From contig NZ_CP107783.1 of assembly GCF_036345255.1 (NCBI RefSeq), forward strand, positions 4,203,501-4,267,500: a stretch of 64,000 bases of DNA, read 5' to 3'. The stretch comes from Streptomyces sp. NBC_00569 (lineage in GTDB: Bacteria > Actinomycetota > Actinomycetes > Streptomycetales > Streptomycetaceae). The first letter of the stretch is position 1. Each line of letters opens with the position of its first letter. Of this stretch, positions 33,960 through 45,412 are shown one piece after another. The notes below the pieces were generated by a model. The model worked only from the letters and a program-made list of their open reading frames with translations. It was not told where the DNA came from and did no database searches. The translations under genes were made by a program, and so were the position numbers.

Positions 33960-34768
33960 CGTGAGGTGGCTTCCTTGGTGGGGGCTTCTTTGCTGGCGGC
34001 CTTGGTGGTGGCCTCTTTGGAGCCGGGTACGGCTCCGGAGTACTCCCGGCTGATCGCGTCGGCCGTGCGGCGGACCAGCGGGAGCAGGGTGAGGAGTTCC
34101 TCGGCCGTGACGACCACGTTCGGTGCGGAGACCGACATGGCGGCGACGACGCGGCCGTCCGCACCCCGGATGGGCGCTCCGACGCAGTTGATGGACTCCT
34201 CGTGGCCGCCGAGGTCGGTGGCCCAGCCCTGTTCGCGGACGACGGCGAGTTCCTTGAGGAAGGCGCCGGCGTTCGGGGTCGAACGGGCCGTGTACGTGGG
34301 GTAGTCGAGCTTCTCGGCGATGGCGCGGCGCTCGGCTTCGGAGAGGTCGGCGAGGAGGAGCTTGGCGACGGCGGCGACCGTGATGGCCACCGGCTTGCCG
34401 ATGCGCGAGTACATGCGGACCGGGTAGCGGCTCTCCACCTTGTCGATGTAGAGGACCTCGTTCTCCTCGTACACGGCGAGGTGGACCGTGTGGCCGCACT
34501 TCTCGTTGAGCGCGGTGAGGTGGGGGTGGGCGATCTCACGGATGTCGAGGTTCTCGACGGCTTCCTGGGCGAGGGCGAACAGGCGCGCGCCGAGGCGGTA
34601 GCGCTGGTCGGACTGACGGTAGACCAGGCCGTGTTCGTGGAGGGTCCGCAGCAGGCGCAGGGCCGTGGACTTGTGGACGCCGAGGCGGTCGGCGACCTGG
34701 CCCAGGTCGGCGGGGCCCTCGGCGAGCAGCGGCAGGATGCTCAGCGCTCGGTCGACTGTCTGGCTCAT
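33956..34768 (-). CDS. IclR-family transcriptional regulator
   Basis: This 270-residue regulator has an N-terminal winged helix (residues about 5-65, RALSILPLLAEGPADLGQVADRLGVHKSTALRLL region) and an IclR effector domain (CGHTVHLAVYEENEVLYIDKVES and GWATDLGGHEESINCVGAPI). It ends in an Ala/Lys/Thr repeat tail. It probably senses a metabolite of the locus and binds the palindrome at 35928-35948. GGAGGAGG precedes its ATG, which overlaps the kinase stop by 4 bp. Confidence 0.93.
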   Translation of the reverse strand: MSQTVDRALSILPLLAEGPADLGQVADRLGVHKSTALRLLRTLHEHGLVYRQSDQRYRLGARLFALAQEAVENLDIREIAHPHLTALNEKCGHTVHLAVYEENEVLYIDKVESRYPVRMYSRIGKPVAITVAAVAKLLLADLSEAERRAIAEKLDYPTYTARSTPNAGAFLKELAVVREQGWATDLGGHEESINCVGAPIRGADGRVVAAMSVSAPNVVVTAEELLTLLPLVRRTADAISREYSGAVPGSKEATTKAASKEAPTKEATSR

Positions 34769-35817
34769 GGCGTACGTACCTCCTCCACGGCCCCGTCGGC
34801 GGTCCAGCCGGGGCCGAGGTGCAGTGTGCCCCAGGAGGCGTCGTCGAGGTCGGCGAGGCGGTCGGCGTGGGCGCGGCTCGGGGGCGCGGCGAGGTCGCCG
34901 GGGGTGGTGAGGGCGGCGGCGGCCATGAGGTGGCCGTGGCGCAGCCGGGCGGGTACGGGCAGGCCGCGCAGGGCGCCGGAGAGGTAGCCGGCGGCGAAGG
35001 CGTCACCGGCGCCGACCGCCGCGACGACGTCCACGCGGGGGGCGGGCTCGGTGTGGCGTACGCCATGTTCGTCGTAGGCGACCGCCCCGTCGGCGCCGCG
35101 CTTGACGACGAGCGTCGCGGGTTCGGGGAGGGCGGCGCGGATGGCGTCGGGGCCGCCGGTGATGCCCCAGGCGTCCTCGGCCTCGTCCTCGCCGACGAAG
35201 ACGAGGTCGGCGCCGCGGGCCAGGTCGAGCAGGACGCGGGCGTCGTCGGGGCGGGGCCACAAGCCGGGGCGGTGGTTGACGTCGAAGGAGACGAGGGGCC
35301 GGCCGGCGGGGGTGCGGGCGGTGAGGTCGGCGGTTAGGTCGAGGCAGCCGGCGGAGAGCGCGGGCGTGATCCCGGACAGGTGCAGGACGCGGCCGGAGCG
35401 GATCGCGGCCAGGTCCATGTTCTGGCTGGTCATCGCGGAGGCGGCGGATCCGGCGCGGTAGTAGGCGACCTCGTGGGCGTCGGTGGCGCGGTCGCCGGCC
35501 GTGCGGAAGTAGATGCCGGTGGGGCGGGCGGCGTCGCGGCGTACGGCGGAGGTGTCGACGCCGTAGGCGCCGATCGCGTCGACCAGGTGGTCGCCGAAGC
35601 CGTCGGCGCCGACGCGGCTGACCCAGCGGACGGTGTGTCCGGCGGCGGCGAGCACGCACGCCACGTTGGACTCGGCTCCGCCGATGCCGCGGTCGAAGGA
35701 CGGTACGTCGGCGAGGCGCCCGGGTACGGAGGGCACGAAGGTGACCATGGACTCGCCGAGCGTGACGACATCCACGGGTGCGTGGTGCGCGGGGGCGGCG
35801 GGTCCGGTGGCGGTCAC
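34765..35817 (-). CDS. PfkB-family sugar kinase (2-keto-3-deoxygluconate kinase-like)
   Basis: This 350-residue ribokinase-family enzyme has VVTLGESMVTFVPS at the N-terminus, GGAESNVACVLAAAGH for substrate binding, and DVVAAVGAGDAFAAGYLSGAL holding the catalytic aspartate and anion hole. The closest functional type by eye is 2-dehydro-3-deoxygluconokinase. In a D-amino-acid locus, its substrate may instead be a sugar acid or hydroxy acid derived from the pathway. It is the first gene of the minus-strand operon and starts with GTG. Confidence 0.87.
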   Translation of the reverse strand: MTATGPAAPAHHAPVDVVTLGESMVTFVPSVPGRLADVPSFDRGIGGAESNVACVLAAAGHTVRWVSRVGADGFGDHLVDAIGAYGVDTSAVRRDAARPTGIYFRTAGDRATDAHEVAYYRAGSAASAMTSQNMDLAAIRSGRVLHLSGITPALSAGCLDLTADLTARTPAGRPLVSFDVNHRPGLWPRPDDARVLLDLARGADLVFVGEDEAEDAWGITGGPDAIRAALPEPATLVVKRGADGAVAYDEHGVRHTEPAPRVDVVAAVGAGDAFAAGYLSGALRGLPVPARLRHGHLMAAAALTTPGDLAAPPSRAHADRLADLDDASWGTLHLGPGWTADGAVEEVRTP

Positions 35818-35927
35818 GGTGGTTCGGGCTCCTCGTGGGTTCTGGGCTCATGCCGAGGGGGATCAACGGCTCCGTTGACCCGGCGTTGGCTCGGATGTTA
35901 GACAGCAGTAAGCGACATACGCAATGA

Positions 35928-35948
35928 CCGTTGCATTATTTGCAACGG
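35928..35948. promoter_or_regulatory. Palindromic operator in the divergent promoter
   Basis: Perfect 8-bp arms CCGTTGCA (35928-35935) and TGCAACGG (35941-35948) flank TTATT. A further GCAAT half-site lies just upstream (35921-35925). It sits 20 bp before the deaminase start and 110 bp from the kinase start. IclR-family regulators use such sites, so the linked IclR protein is the likely ligand. Confidence 0.7.
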
Positions 35949-35968
35949 CCTTCTTACGAGGAGGCTCC

Positions 35969-37267
35969 ATGGCCGCCGACAGCGCCGTCAACGCCGTAGC
36001 CCGTCTCAGGGATCTGGATCTCGAGCGGGTCGACCACCGCTTCAAGGGGCTGCCCCCGGACGCGGAAGGCCTGACCGTCGGCGAGCTCGCGGCCGAGCGC
36101 CGCAACCTCTTCACCGGCGGCTTCACCACCCCGGTCCTCGCACTCTCCGCCGAGCGCCTCGAGCACAACCTCGCGCTCATGGAGACATATGCCACCAACC
36201 ACGGCCTGGCCTTCGCGCCCCACGGCAAGACCTCGATGGCGCCGCAGCTCTTCCACCGCCAGATCGAGCACGGCGCGTGGGGCATCACCCTCGCCGTCCC
36301 GCATCAGGTGCGGGTCGCCCGCGCCTTCGGCATCGAGCGGATCTTCCTCGCGAACGAGCTCGTCGACCCGGCCGCCCTGCGCTGGCTCGCGGGCGAACTC
36401 GACCGCGACCCCGGCTTCCGCTTCATCTGTTACGTCGACTCGGTGCGCGGCGTCGAGCTGATGGACGCCGCGCTCGCCGAGGCCGGGGCGACGCGCCCGG
36501 TCGACGTGGTCGTGGAGCTGGGCGCGGGCGAGGGCGCGCGCACGGGCGTGCGCACCGAGGACGAGTGCTTCGACCTCGCGAACGCCGTCGCGGCGGCGGA
36601 CACGCTGCGCCTGGTCGGCGTCGCCGGTTACGAGGGCGAGGTACCCGACGCGTCGCCCGAGACCGTCGGGGCGTGGCTGCGCCGGCTCACCGGGCTGCTC
36701 GTCGACCTCGACAAGGCGAACCGCTTCGCGGACCTGGACGAGATCGTGGTCAGCGCGGGCGGCAGCGCCTGGTTCGACTCGGTGGCGGAGGTGTTCACCG
36801 AACTGCCCGAACTCTCCGCACCCGTACTGAAGTTGCTGCGCTCGGGCGCCTACGTGTCGCACGACGACGGCCACTACAAGCACCTGACGCCGTTCAACCG
36901 GGTGCCCGAGGAGGGTGCGCTGCACCCGGCGTTCCGGCTGTGGGCGCAGGTCGTCTCGCGCCCGACGCCGGAGCAGGCATTCACGAACGCGGGCAAGCGC
37001 GACGCGGCGTACGACCTCGATCTGCCCGAGGCACAGGTCGTGCGGGACGCCCGTACGGGCGAGGTGCGCGAGGCCACCGGCGTGACGGTGACGGGGCTTT
37101 CCGACCAGCACGGCTGGGTGCGCACGGACCGGGGCGAGGACCTGGCGGTGGGCGACTGGCTCGGCATGGGCCTGTCGCACCCGTGCACGTCGTTCGACAA
37201 GTGGCAGCTGATTCCTCTCGTCGAGGCGGACGGCACGGTCGTGGACTACGTCCGCACGTTCTTCTAG
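35969..37267 (+). CDS. D-serine-dehydratase-like PLP enzyme (fold type III amino acid deaminase)
   Basis: This 432-residue enzyme has an alanine-racemase-like barrel with the PLP lysine K87 in FAPHGKTSMAP. A C-terminal beta domain contains the H-P-C zinc pair of eukaryotic-type D-serine dehydratases (GLSHPCTSFDKW). Such enzymes convert D-serine or D-threonine to the keto acid and ammonia through an enamine, and related proteins act as D-threonine aldolases. The ATG at 35969 has GAGGAGG 5 nt upstream. It is the first gene of the plus-strand arm of the locus. Confidence 0.85.
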   Translation: MAADSAVNAVARLRDLDLERVDHRFKGLPPDAEGLTVGELAAERRNLFTGGFTTPVLALSAERLEHNLALMETYATNHGLAFAPHGKTSMAPQLFHRQIEHGAWGITLAVPHQVRVARAFGIERIFLANELVDPAALRWLAGELDRDPGFRFICYVDSVRGVELMDAALAEAGATRPVDVVVELGAGEGARTGVRTEDECFDLANAVAAADTLRLVGVAGYEGEVPDASPETVGAWLRRLTGLLVDLDKANRFADLDEIVVSAGGSAWFDSVAEVFTELPELSAPVLKLLRSGAYVSHDDGHYKHLTPFNRVPEEGALHPAFRLWAQVVSRPTPEQAFTNAGKRDAAYDLDLPEAQVVRDARTGEVREATGVTVTGLSDQHGWVRTDRGEDLAVGDWLGMGLSHPCTSFDKWQLIPLVEADGTVVDYVRTFF

Positions 37268-37292
37268 GGCGAAGGGCATCGGGGCCGCGTGT

Positions 37293-37452
37293 TCGGGTGC
37301 GGCTTCGGTGGGGGCTGGTCGCGCAGTTCCCCGCGCCCCTGGAGGCTTGCGGCTTCGCCGCGCCTTCCCCATCGGGGAAATGCTGCGCGCAGCGCATGCA
37401 TTTCAGGGGCGCGGGGAACTGCGCGACCAGCCACGACGAGACCCGCACCCGA
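37293..37452. repeat. Large inverted repeat (160 bp)
   Basis: Perfect 28-nt arms at 37313-37340 and 37405-37432 extend outward to a further 10-bp match (37293-37302 with 37443-37452). Smaller hairpins are nested in the 64-nt centre (TTCCCC/GGGGAA, GCTGCG/CGCAGC). The arm core, GGTCGCGCAGTTCCCCGC, is a sequence I recall as widespread between Streptomyces genes. It lies between the deaminase and the deacylase and would act as a terminator or transcript-stability element. Confidence 0.85.
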
Positions 37453-37481
37453 ACCCCCGTACCAAAGAGAGGCACCCCCCC

Positions 37482-39077
37482 ATGGACCTGGTCATCCGCG
37501 ACGCGCACGTCATCGACGGCACCGGCGGTGCTTCCTACCGCGCCGACGTCGGCGTCCAAGAGGGCCGGATCACCACGATCCACCGCGAGGGCGCCGGCGC
37601 CCGCCCCGCCGGGCGCCGCAACCTCGACGCGGCCGGCCTGGCGGTAGCCCCCGGCTTCATCGACATGCACGCCCACAGCGACCTGGCGCTGCTGCGCGAC
37701 CCGGATCACAGCGCGAAGGCCGCGCAGGGCGTCACGCTCGAAGTCCTCGGCCAGGACGGCCTCTCGTACGCGCCGGTCGACGACCGCACGCTCGCCGAGG
37801 TCCGCCGTGCGATCACCGGCTGGAACGGTGACGGTTCCGACATCGACTTCGACTGGCGCACGGTCGGCGAGTACCTGGACCGTCTGGACCGCGGCATCGC
37901 GGTCAACGCCGCGTATCTGATCCCGCAGGGCACCGTGAGGATGTACGCGGTCGGCTGGGACGACCGGGATGCGACGCCGGGCGAGCTGGAACACATGAAG
38001 CGCCTCGTCGCCGAGGGCATGGAGCAGGGCGCCGTCGGCATGTCGTCCGGCCTCACCTACACACCCGGCATGTACGCGAAGGACGCCGAACTCACCGAAC
38101 TGTGCCGCGTGGTGGCCTCGTACGACGGCTACTACTGTCCGCACCACCGCTCGTACGGCGCCGGGGCGCTCGACGCGTACCGGGAGATGGTGGAGCTCAC
38201 CCGCGAGGCGGGCTGCCCGCTCCATCTCGCGCACGCCACCATGAACTTCGGGGTGAACAAGGGCAAGGCGCCCGAGCTGATCTCCCTGCTCGACGCGGCG
38301 CTCGCCGACGGCGCCGACATCTCGCTCGACACCTACCCGTACACGCCGGGCAGCACGACGCTCGTCGCGATGCTGCCGAGCTGGGCGAGCGAGGGCGGCC
38401 CCGACGAGATCATGAAGCGGCTGCAGGACGACGCGACCGCCGAGAGGATCCGCCACCACATGGAGGTCATCGGGGCGGACGGCTGCCACGGTGTGCCCAT
38501 CGAGTGGGACGCCATCGAGATCTCCGGCGTGTCCGACCCGGGGCTCGCGTCCTGCGTCGGCAAGACGGTCCAGGAGTCGGCCGACCTGCGCGGCGAGGCG
38601 CCGTGGGTGACCGCGCGCCGTCTGCTCATCAACGACAAGCTGGGCTCGACGATCCTCCAGCACGTCGGCCACGAGGACAACGTCCGGGCGATCATGCGGC
38701 ACCCGGTGCACACGGGCGGCAGTGATGGCATCCTCCAGGGCTTCAAGCCGCACCCGCGCGCGTACGGCACGTTCCCGCACTACCTCGGCCGCTACGCGCG
38801 TGAGCTCGGCCTCATGTCGCTGGAGGAGACGGTCGCCCACCTCACGTCGCGTCCCGCGGCCCGGCTGCGCCTGGCCGACCGCGGCCTGGTCCGCGAGGGC
38901 TACCGCGCCGACCTGGTCCTGTTCGACCCGGAGACGGTGGCGGCGGGCTCCACGTTCGAGGCGCCGCGCACGCTCCCCGTGGGCATCCCGCACGTCCTGA
39001 TCGACGGGAAGTTCGTGATGGAGGACGGGCGCCGCACAGACGTGCTCGCGGGGCGGTCGGTCCGTAGAACGGCGTAA
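37482..39077 (+). CDS. N-acyl-D-amino-acid deacylase (D-aminoacylase family amidohydrolase)
   Basis: This 531-residue amidohydrolase has N-terminal beta strands (LVIRDAHVIDGTGGASYRADV), the zinc motif H63-A-H65 in FIDMHAHSDLALL, HLAHATMNFG, and the catalytic aspartate in HTGGSDGILQG. A C-terminal GYRADLVLFDPE tail completes the fold. It releases a D-amino acid from N-acyl derivatives. The zinc-binding cysteine of Alcaligenes D-aminoacylase (GNCG) is replaced by aspartate (LGQDGLS), so the metal site differs. It follows the deaminase across the inverted repeat, and both products fit one pathway. Confidence 0.87.
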   Translation: MDLVIRDAHVIDGTGGASYRADVGVQEGRITTIHREGAGARPAGRRNLDAAGLAVAPGFIDMHAHSDLALLRDPDHSAKAAQGVTLEVLGQDGLSYAPVDDRTLAEVRRAITGWNGDGSDIDFDWRTVGEYLDRLDRGIAVNAAYLIPQGTVRMYAVGWDDRDATPGELEHMKRLVAEGMEQGAVGMSSGLTYTPGMYAKDAELTELCRVVASYDGYYCPHHRSYGAGALDAYREMVELTREAGCPLHLAHATMNFGVNKGKAPELISLLDAALADGADISLDTYPYTPGSTTLVAMLPSWASEGGPDEIMKRLQDDATAERIRHHMEVIGADGCHGVPIEWDAIEISGVSDPGLASCVGKTVQESADLRGEAPWVTARRLLINDKLGSTILQHVGHEDNVRAIMRHPVHTGGSDGILQGFKPHPRAYGTFPHYLGRYARELGLMSLEETVAHLTSRPAARLRLADRGLVREGYRADLVLFDPETVAAGSTFEAPRTLPVGIPHVLIDGKFVMEDGRRTDVLAGRSVRRTA

Positions 39078-39210
39078 CCGTCCCGGACGGCCGGGCCGGG
39101 CGCGGGCCACCGCGCCCACCGGCGGCGACGCCCCGAAGCGCCCGTCCGCGCCGCCCCACGTGTCCGAAAACACGAAGCGCCCTGCCATACCCGGCCGTAA
39201 GCTCACGGAT

Positions 39211-40422
39211 ATGCAGGTGATCCAGTCGACGAAGCTCGCCAATGTCTGTTACGAGATCCGGGGCCCGGTGCTCGAGGAGGCGATGCGTCTGGAGGCAGCA
39301 GGCCACCGCATCCTCAAGCTCAACACCGGCAACCCGGCCGCGTTCGGCTTCGAGTGCCCGCCCGAGATCCTCGAGGACATGCTCCGCAACCTCGGCGACG
39401 CGCACGGCTACGGGGACGCGAAGGGCCTGCTCGCGGCGCGCCGCGCGGTGATGATGCACTACCAGACCCAGGGCGTGGAGACGGACGTCGAGAACGTCTT
39501 CATCGGCAACGGCGTCTCCGAGCTGATCGTGATGGCGATGCAGGGGCTCCTCGACGACGGTGACGAGGTCCTCGTCCCGGCACCGGACTACCCCCTGTGG
39601 ACGGCCGCGGTCTCCCTCTCCGGCGGCACGGCCGTGCACTACCGCTGCGACGAGCAGTCCGACTGGATGCCCGATCTCGCCGACGTGGAGCGGAAGGTCA
39701 CCGACCGCACCAAGGCGATCGTGATCATCAACCCGAACAATCCGACGGGCGCCGTCTACAGCGACGACATGCTGCGCGGCCTGACCGACATCGCCCGCCG
39801 CCACAACCTCCTGGTCTGCTCGGACGAGATCTACGACAAGATCCTCTACGACGGCGCGACGCACACGCCGACCGCCGCCATCGCCCCCGACCTGCTGACC
39901 CTCACCTTCAACGGCATGTCGAAGGCGTACCGGGTGGCCGGTTACCGCGTGGGCTGGATGGCGATCTCCGGGCCGCGCGCGCACGCCGACTCGTACATCG
40001 AGGGCCTCACGATCCTGGCGAACATGCGGCTGTGCGCGAACATGCCGGGCCAGCACGGCGTCGTCGCGGCGCTCACCGGCCGCCAGACGATCACCGACCT
40101 GGTGCTGCCGGGCGGCCGCCTGAAGGAGCAGCGGGACACCGCGTACGAGCTGCTGACGCAGATCCCGGGCGTGACGTGCGTGAAGCCGAAGGGCGCGCTG
40201 TACCTCTTCCCGCGGCTCGACCCGAAGGTGTTCAAGGTCAAGGACGACCGGCAGATGGTCCTCGACCTGCTGCGCGCCGAGAAGATCATGGTCGTGCACG
40301 GTACGGGGTTCAACTGGCCGGAGCCGGATCACTTCCGGGTGGTCACGCTGCCGACGGTCGGCCAGCTCACGGAGGCCGTGACCCGAATCGGCCGCTTCCT
40401 GGACGGCTACAGCCAGCCCTGA
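39211..40422 (+). CDS. Class I/II aminotransferase, AlaA-like
   Basis: This 403-residue PLP enzyme of fold type I has LNTGNPAAFGFECPPEI, GNGVSELIVMAMQGLLDDGDEVL, IINPNNPTGAVYS, LLVCSDEIYDKI and the PLP lysine in FNGMSKAYRVAGYRVGW. This matches the AlaA/AlaC alanine aminotransferase group, which transfers amino groups between glutamate and pyruvate. Its placement after the D-aminoacylase may be incidental. The ATG at 39211 (MQVIQSTKLANVCYEIRGP) is preferred; TAAGCT 8 nt upstream could be a -10 for a leaderless message. Confidence 0.92.
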   Translation: MQVIQSTKLANVCYEIRGPVLEEAMRLEAAGHRILKLNTGNPAAFGFECPPEILEDMLRNLGDAHGYGDAKGLLAARRAVMMHYQTQGVETDVENVFIGNGVSELIVMAMQGLLDDGDEVLVPAPDYPLWTAAVSLSGGTAVHYRCDEQSDWMPDLADVERKVTDRTKAIVIINPNNPTGAVYSDDMLRGLTDIARRHNLLVCSDEIYDKILYDGATHTPTAAIAPDLLTLTFNGMSKAYRVAGYRVGWMAISGPRAHADSYIEGLTILANMRLCANMPGQHGVVAALTGRQTITDLVLPGGRLKEQRDTAYELLTQIPGVTCVKPKGALYLFPRLDPKVFKVKDDRQMVLDLLRAEKIMVVHGTGFNWPEPDHFRVVTLPTVGQLTEAVTRIGRFLDGYSQP

Positions 40423-40454
40423 GGACCGCCCGAGCGCCCCCTTCAGGGACAAGA

Positions 40455-40484
40455 CTCAACTTTAGACTGAATCTAAGCTAGGAT
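40455..40484 (+). promoter_or_regulatory. Promoter with Fur-box-like dyad
   Basis: A 15-bp dyad TTAGA-CTGAA-TCTAA (40462-40476) is followed by TAGGAT (40479-40484), a good -10 hexamer. Its symmetry resembles Fur-family operators of Streptomyces. The site lies 33-62 bp upstream of the small gene at 40517, so metal- or peroxide-responsive control is possible. Confidence 0.55.
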
Positions 40485-40516
40485 GGTCTTCAAGCTACCC
40501 GCCTGGAGGCCATGCC

Positions 40517-40924
40517 ATGTACGAGCCGATCCGCACCAAGTCGGTCCACGCCATGGCCGACCCCGGCGACTTCCCCCACCGCTCCCGCGAGGAGGAGCTC
40601 GACATCCAGCTCGCGGGGCACCTGGCGGCCCTGCTCGCGGTCACCGACGAGCTCGGCATGGGCGAGGTGGGTGGCCACATCGCCGACCAGGTCGCCCGAC
40701 TGCGCGGCACGCCGCCCGCCCGGCACACCGGCCGAACCGACACCCCCGCACTCGCGCTCCACCGCCGCGCCCACGCCCTAGCGGGCCGCGCACTGGTGGT
40801 GGCCGCGTCCCGAGCCGACACGGCGGCCGCGATCCTCGCGGCCGAGCAGATGGACGCGCACACGGCGGCGATCACCGCCGCCACCACCCCCGCCGCACCC
40901 GCTCGACTGGTCGGCGCCCTCTGA
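40517..40924 (+). CDS. Small alanine-rich protein of unknown function
   Basis: This 135-residue cytoplasmic protein is predicted to be largely helical (ELDIQLAGHLAALLAVTDELG and HRRAHALAGRALVVAASRADTAAAILAAEQMD). It has eight histidines but no recognised domain. The ATG has GGAGG 7 nt upstream. Its upstream dyad suggests regulation by a Fur-like protein, which would fit a metal-related role, but this is only inference. The intergenic region after it (40925-41046) contains GC-rich stems. Confidence 0.68.
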   Translation: MYEPIRTKSVHAMADPGDFPHRSREEELDIQLAGHLAALLAVTDELGMGEVGGHIADQVARLRGTPPARHTGRTDTPALALHRRAHALAGRALVVAASRADTAAAILAAEQMDAHTAAITAATTPAAPARLVGAL

Positions 40925-41046
40925 CGGCCCCGGTCCGCGGGCCGGGGAGGCGCGCGGGCCGGGTGCCCTTCATGTACCGCCTGACGACGTGACGACCGCC
41001 GGCTCGTCCGCAGGCGCCGGCCGCGAGGCGGAACCGCCGGATCCGG

Positions 41047-42174
41047 TCAGGCGTCCACGAGTTCCCTCGAACCCAGCTTCTCGCGCGACGATGCGAGGTT
41101 GCGGGTCACCCGGTCGAGGTGCTCGGCGGGCACCTTGCCGCTCTCGAGGAGGCGTTGGCTGCAGCGCGCCGACTCCTCATATTCCCCGATCCAGTAAGCG
41201 GCCACGGCGAGTTCGTCGAGCGAGTGCCACTCGTACCATTCGAACTCGACGAACAGAGTGTCTTTCGGGTACGGAATCTGCGCCGCCTGCCGCGCGAACA
41301 TGTACGCAAGGGGCCAGCGCTCGCCGTTCATGCGGCAATAGCGTGCGAGTCCACCGAGGGCTTCGCCGCCGCGCGAGGGACGGCTTTCGTACGCGCGGAG
41401 GTAGCGGTCGATCACCTGACCCGGCGGCCGGCCGAGCTCTGCCGCGAGCCGTGCGGCGTAGAGGTGAGCGCAGAAGACTTCCTCGGCGTAGCCGCCCATG
41501 CGTGTCCGGCGGTCGTAGGCGGCGAGTGACTTCTTCGGCTCTCCGGCATCGCGCCAGCTCTGGGCCAGGTAGAAGACGTAGCGGGAGTTGTCGGGTTCCT
41601 TGATCAGGCCCTTCTGAAGGATCTTGGCGTCCCGCAGGTACTTCTTCCGCTGGCCTTCCTCCTTCAGGCGTGCGCCGCCCCCGACCGAGAGGATGTTGGC
41701 GCCCTTGAACGTCCCGAGGCTGTACGACGTGTCGCACTCGATGTACTCGTGCAGGACGCCGACGTAGCGCCAGGGCAGCCGAGTCGAGACCAGAGCCTGG
41801 CGCCAGTGGATGAGCGTCCCGCTGTGCAGGGCGACATAGTAGGCGTCGTGAGTCAGCTCCGGCATGCGAAAGCCGGGTTCCACCTCGATCAGGTCGTCGG
41901 CATCGATGAACAGCAGATAGTCGGCTTCGGAGCGTGCCAGGTCGATCGCCTCGCTGCGGCTCCCGTCGTATCCCTTCCACGGTCGCTCGTGCAGGGCGCC
42001 GGGCAGATCACTGAAGACCTCACGGATGACGTCCTGGGTGCCGTCGGTCGAGCCCGTGTCCACGATGACCCAGGTGTCGATCAAAGGGCGCACGGATTCG
42101 AGGCAGCGGCGGATGACGTGGGCCTCGTTCTTGACGATCATGTTCAAGCAGATCGTTGATTTCACAGATTTCAT
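41047..42174 (-). CDS. Family 2 glycosyltransferase with C-terminal TPR-like region
   Basis: This 375-residue protein has a GT2 domain (about residues 8-190) with ICLNMIVKNEAHVIRRCLESV, the nucleotide-sugar motif IVDTGSTDGTQ and the metal-binding DADD. A helical TPR-like C-terminus (YLAQSWRDAGEPKKSLAAYDRR) follows. It lacks membrane helices. The ATG at 42174 is chosen, as sequence before it lacks coding character. It is next to a membrane glycosyltransferase and a collagen-like protein gene, which suggests it may take part in their glycosylation. Confidence 0.85.
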   Translation of the reverse strand: MKSVKSTICLNMIVKNEAHVIRRCLESVRPLIDTWVIVDTGSTDGTQDVIREVFSDLPGALHERPWKGYDGSRSEAIDLARSEADYLLFIDADDLIEVEPGFRMPELTHDAYYVALHSGTLIHWRQALVSTRLPWRYVGVLHEYIECDTSYSLGTFKGANILSVGGGARLKEEGQRKKYLRDAKILQKGLIKEPDNSRYVFYLAQSWRDAGEPKKSLAAYDRRTRMGGYAEEVFCAHLYAARLAAELGRPPGQVIDRYLRAYESRPSRGGEALGGLARYCRMNGERWPLAYMFARQAAQIPYPKDTLFVEFEWYEWHSLDELAVAAYWIGEYEESARCSQRLLESGKVPAEHLDRVTRNLASSREKLGSRELVDA

Positions 42175-42307
42175 CCAGCTCGTGAGGTACATCAGCGAAA
42201 CGGAAAGACATCTGACGGCACGACACCGGCCGTACAAGCGCGCCGAGTTGACGTCGGCGAGCGCACGCGAAGCCGCTCCCGCGGCGACACGGCGCAGGAC
42301 CGGGGAC

Positions 42308-45209
<2,902 letters not shown>

Positions 45210-45226
45210 CGGGTCGTCACTGAAGC

Positions 45227-45257
45227 GTGTCGTGCCCGGACCACCCGGGCACGACAC
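45227..45257 (+). terminator. Terminator of the collagen-like gene
   Basis: A perfect 13-bp hairpin (45227-45239 and 45245-45257, loop ACCAC) lies 18 nt after the stop of the collagen-like gene. No T-run follows. Confidence 0.75.
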
Positions 45258-45296
45258 ACCCGCGCGAGACGGCCACCCCCCGGAACGGGAAAACGT

Positions 45297-45334
45297 CCGG
45301 CCCCCGAAGCCGGTGAATCGGCTTCGGGGGCCGG
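45297..45334 (-). terminator. Terminator of pckG
   Basis: A perfect 16-bp hairpin (45297-45312 and 45319-45334, loop 6 nt) lies 79 bp beyond the pckG stop. On the minus strand it is followed by ACGTTTTCC, giving a short U-tail. Confidence 0.8.
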
Positions 45335-45412
45335 GGCGCGACAGGCCCGTGATGACGCCACAGGTCAGGGCGGAAGTCGGCGGGACCCGCCGCGTCGTCC
45401 TACGGGAGCGGG

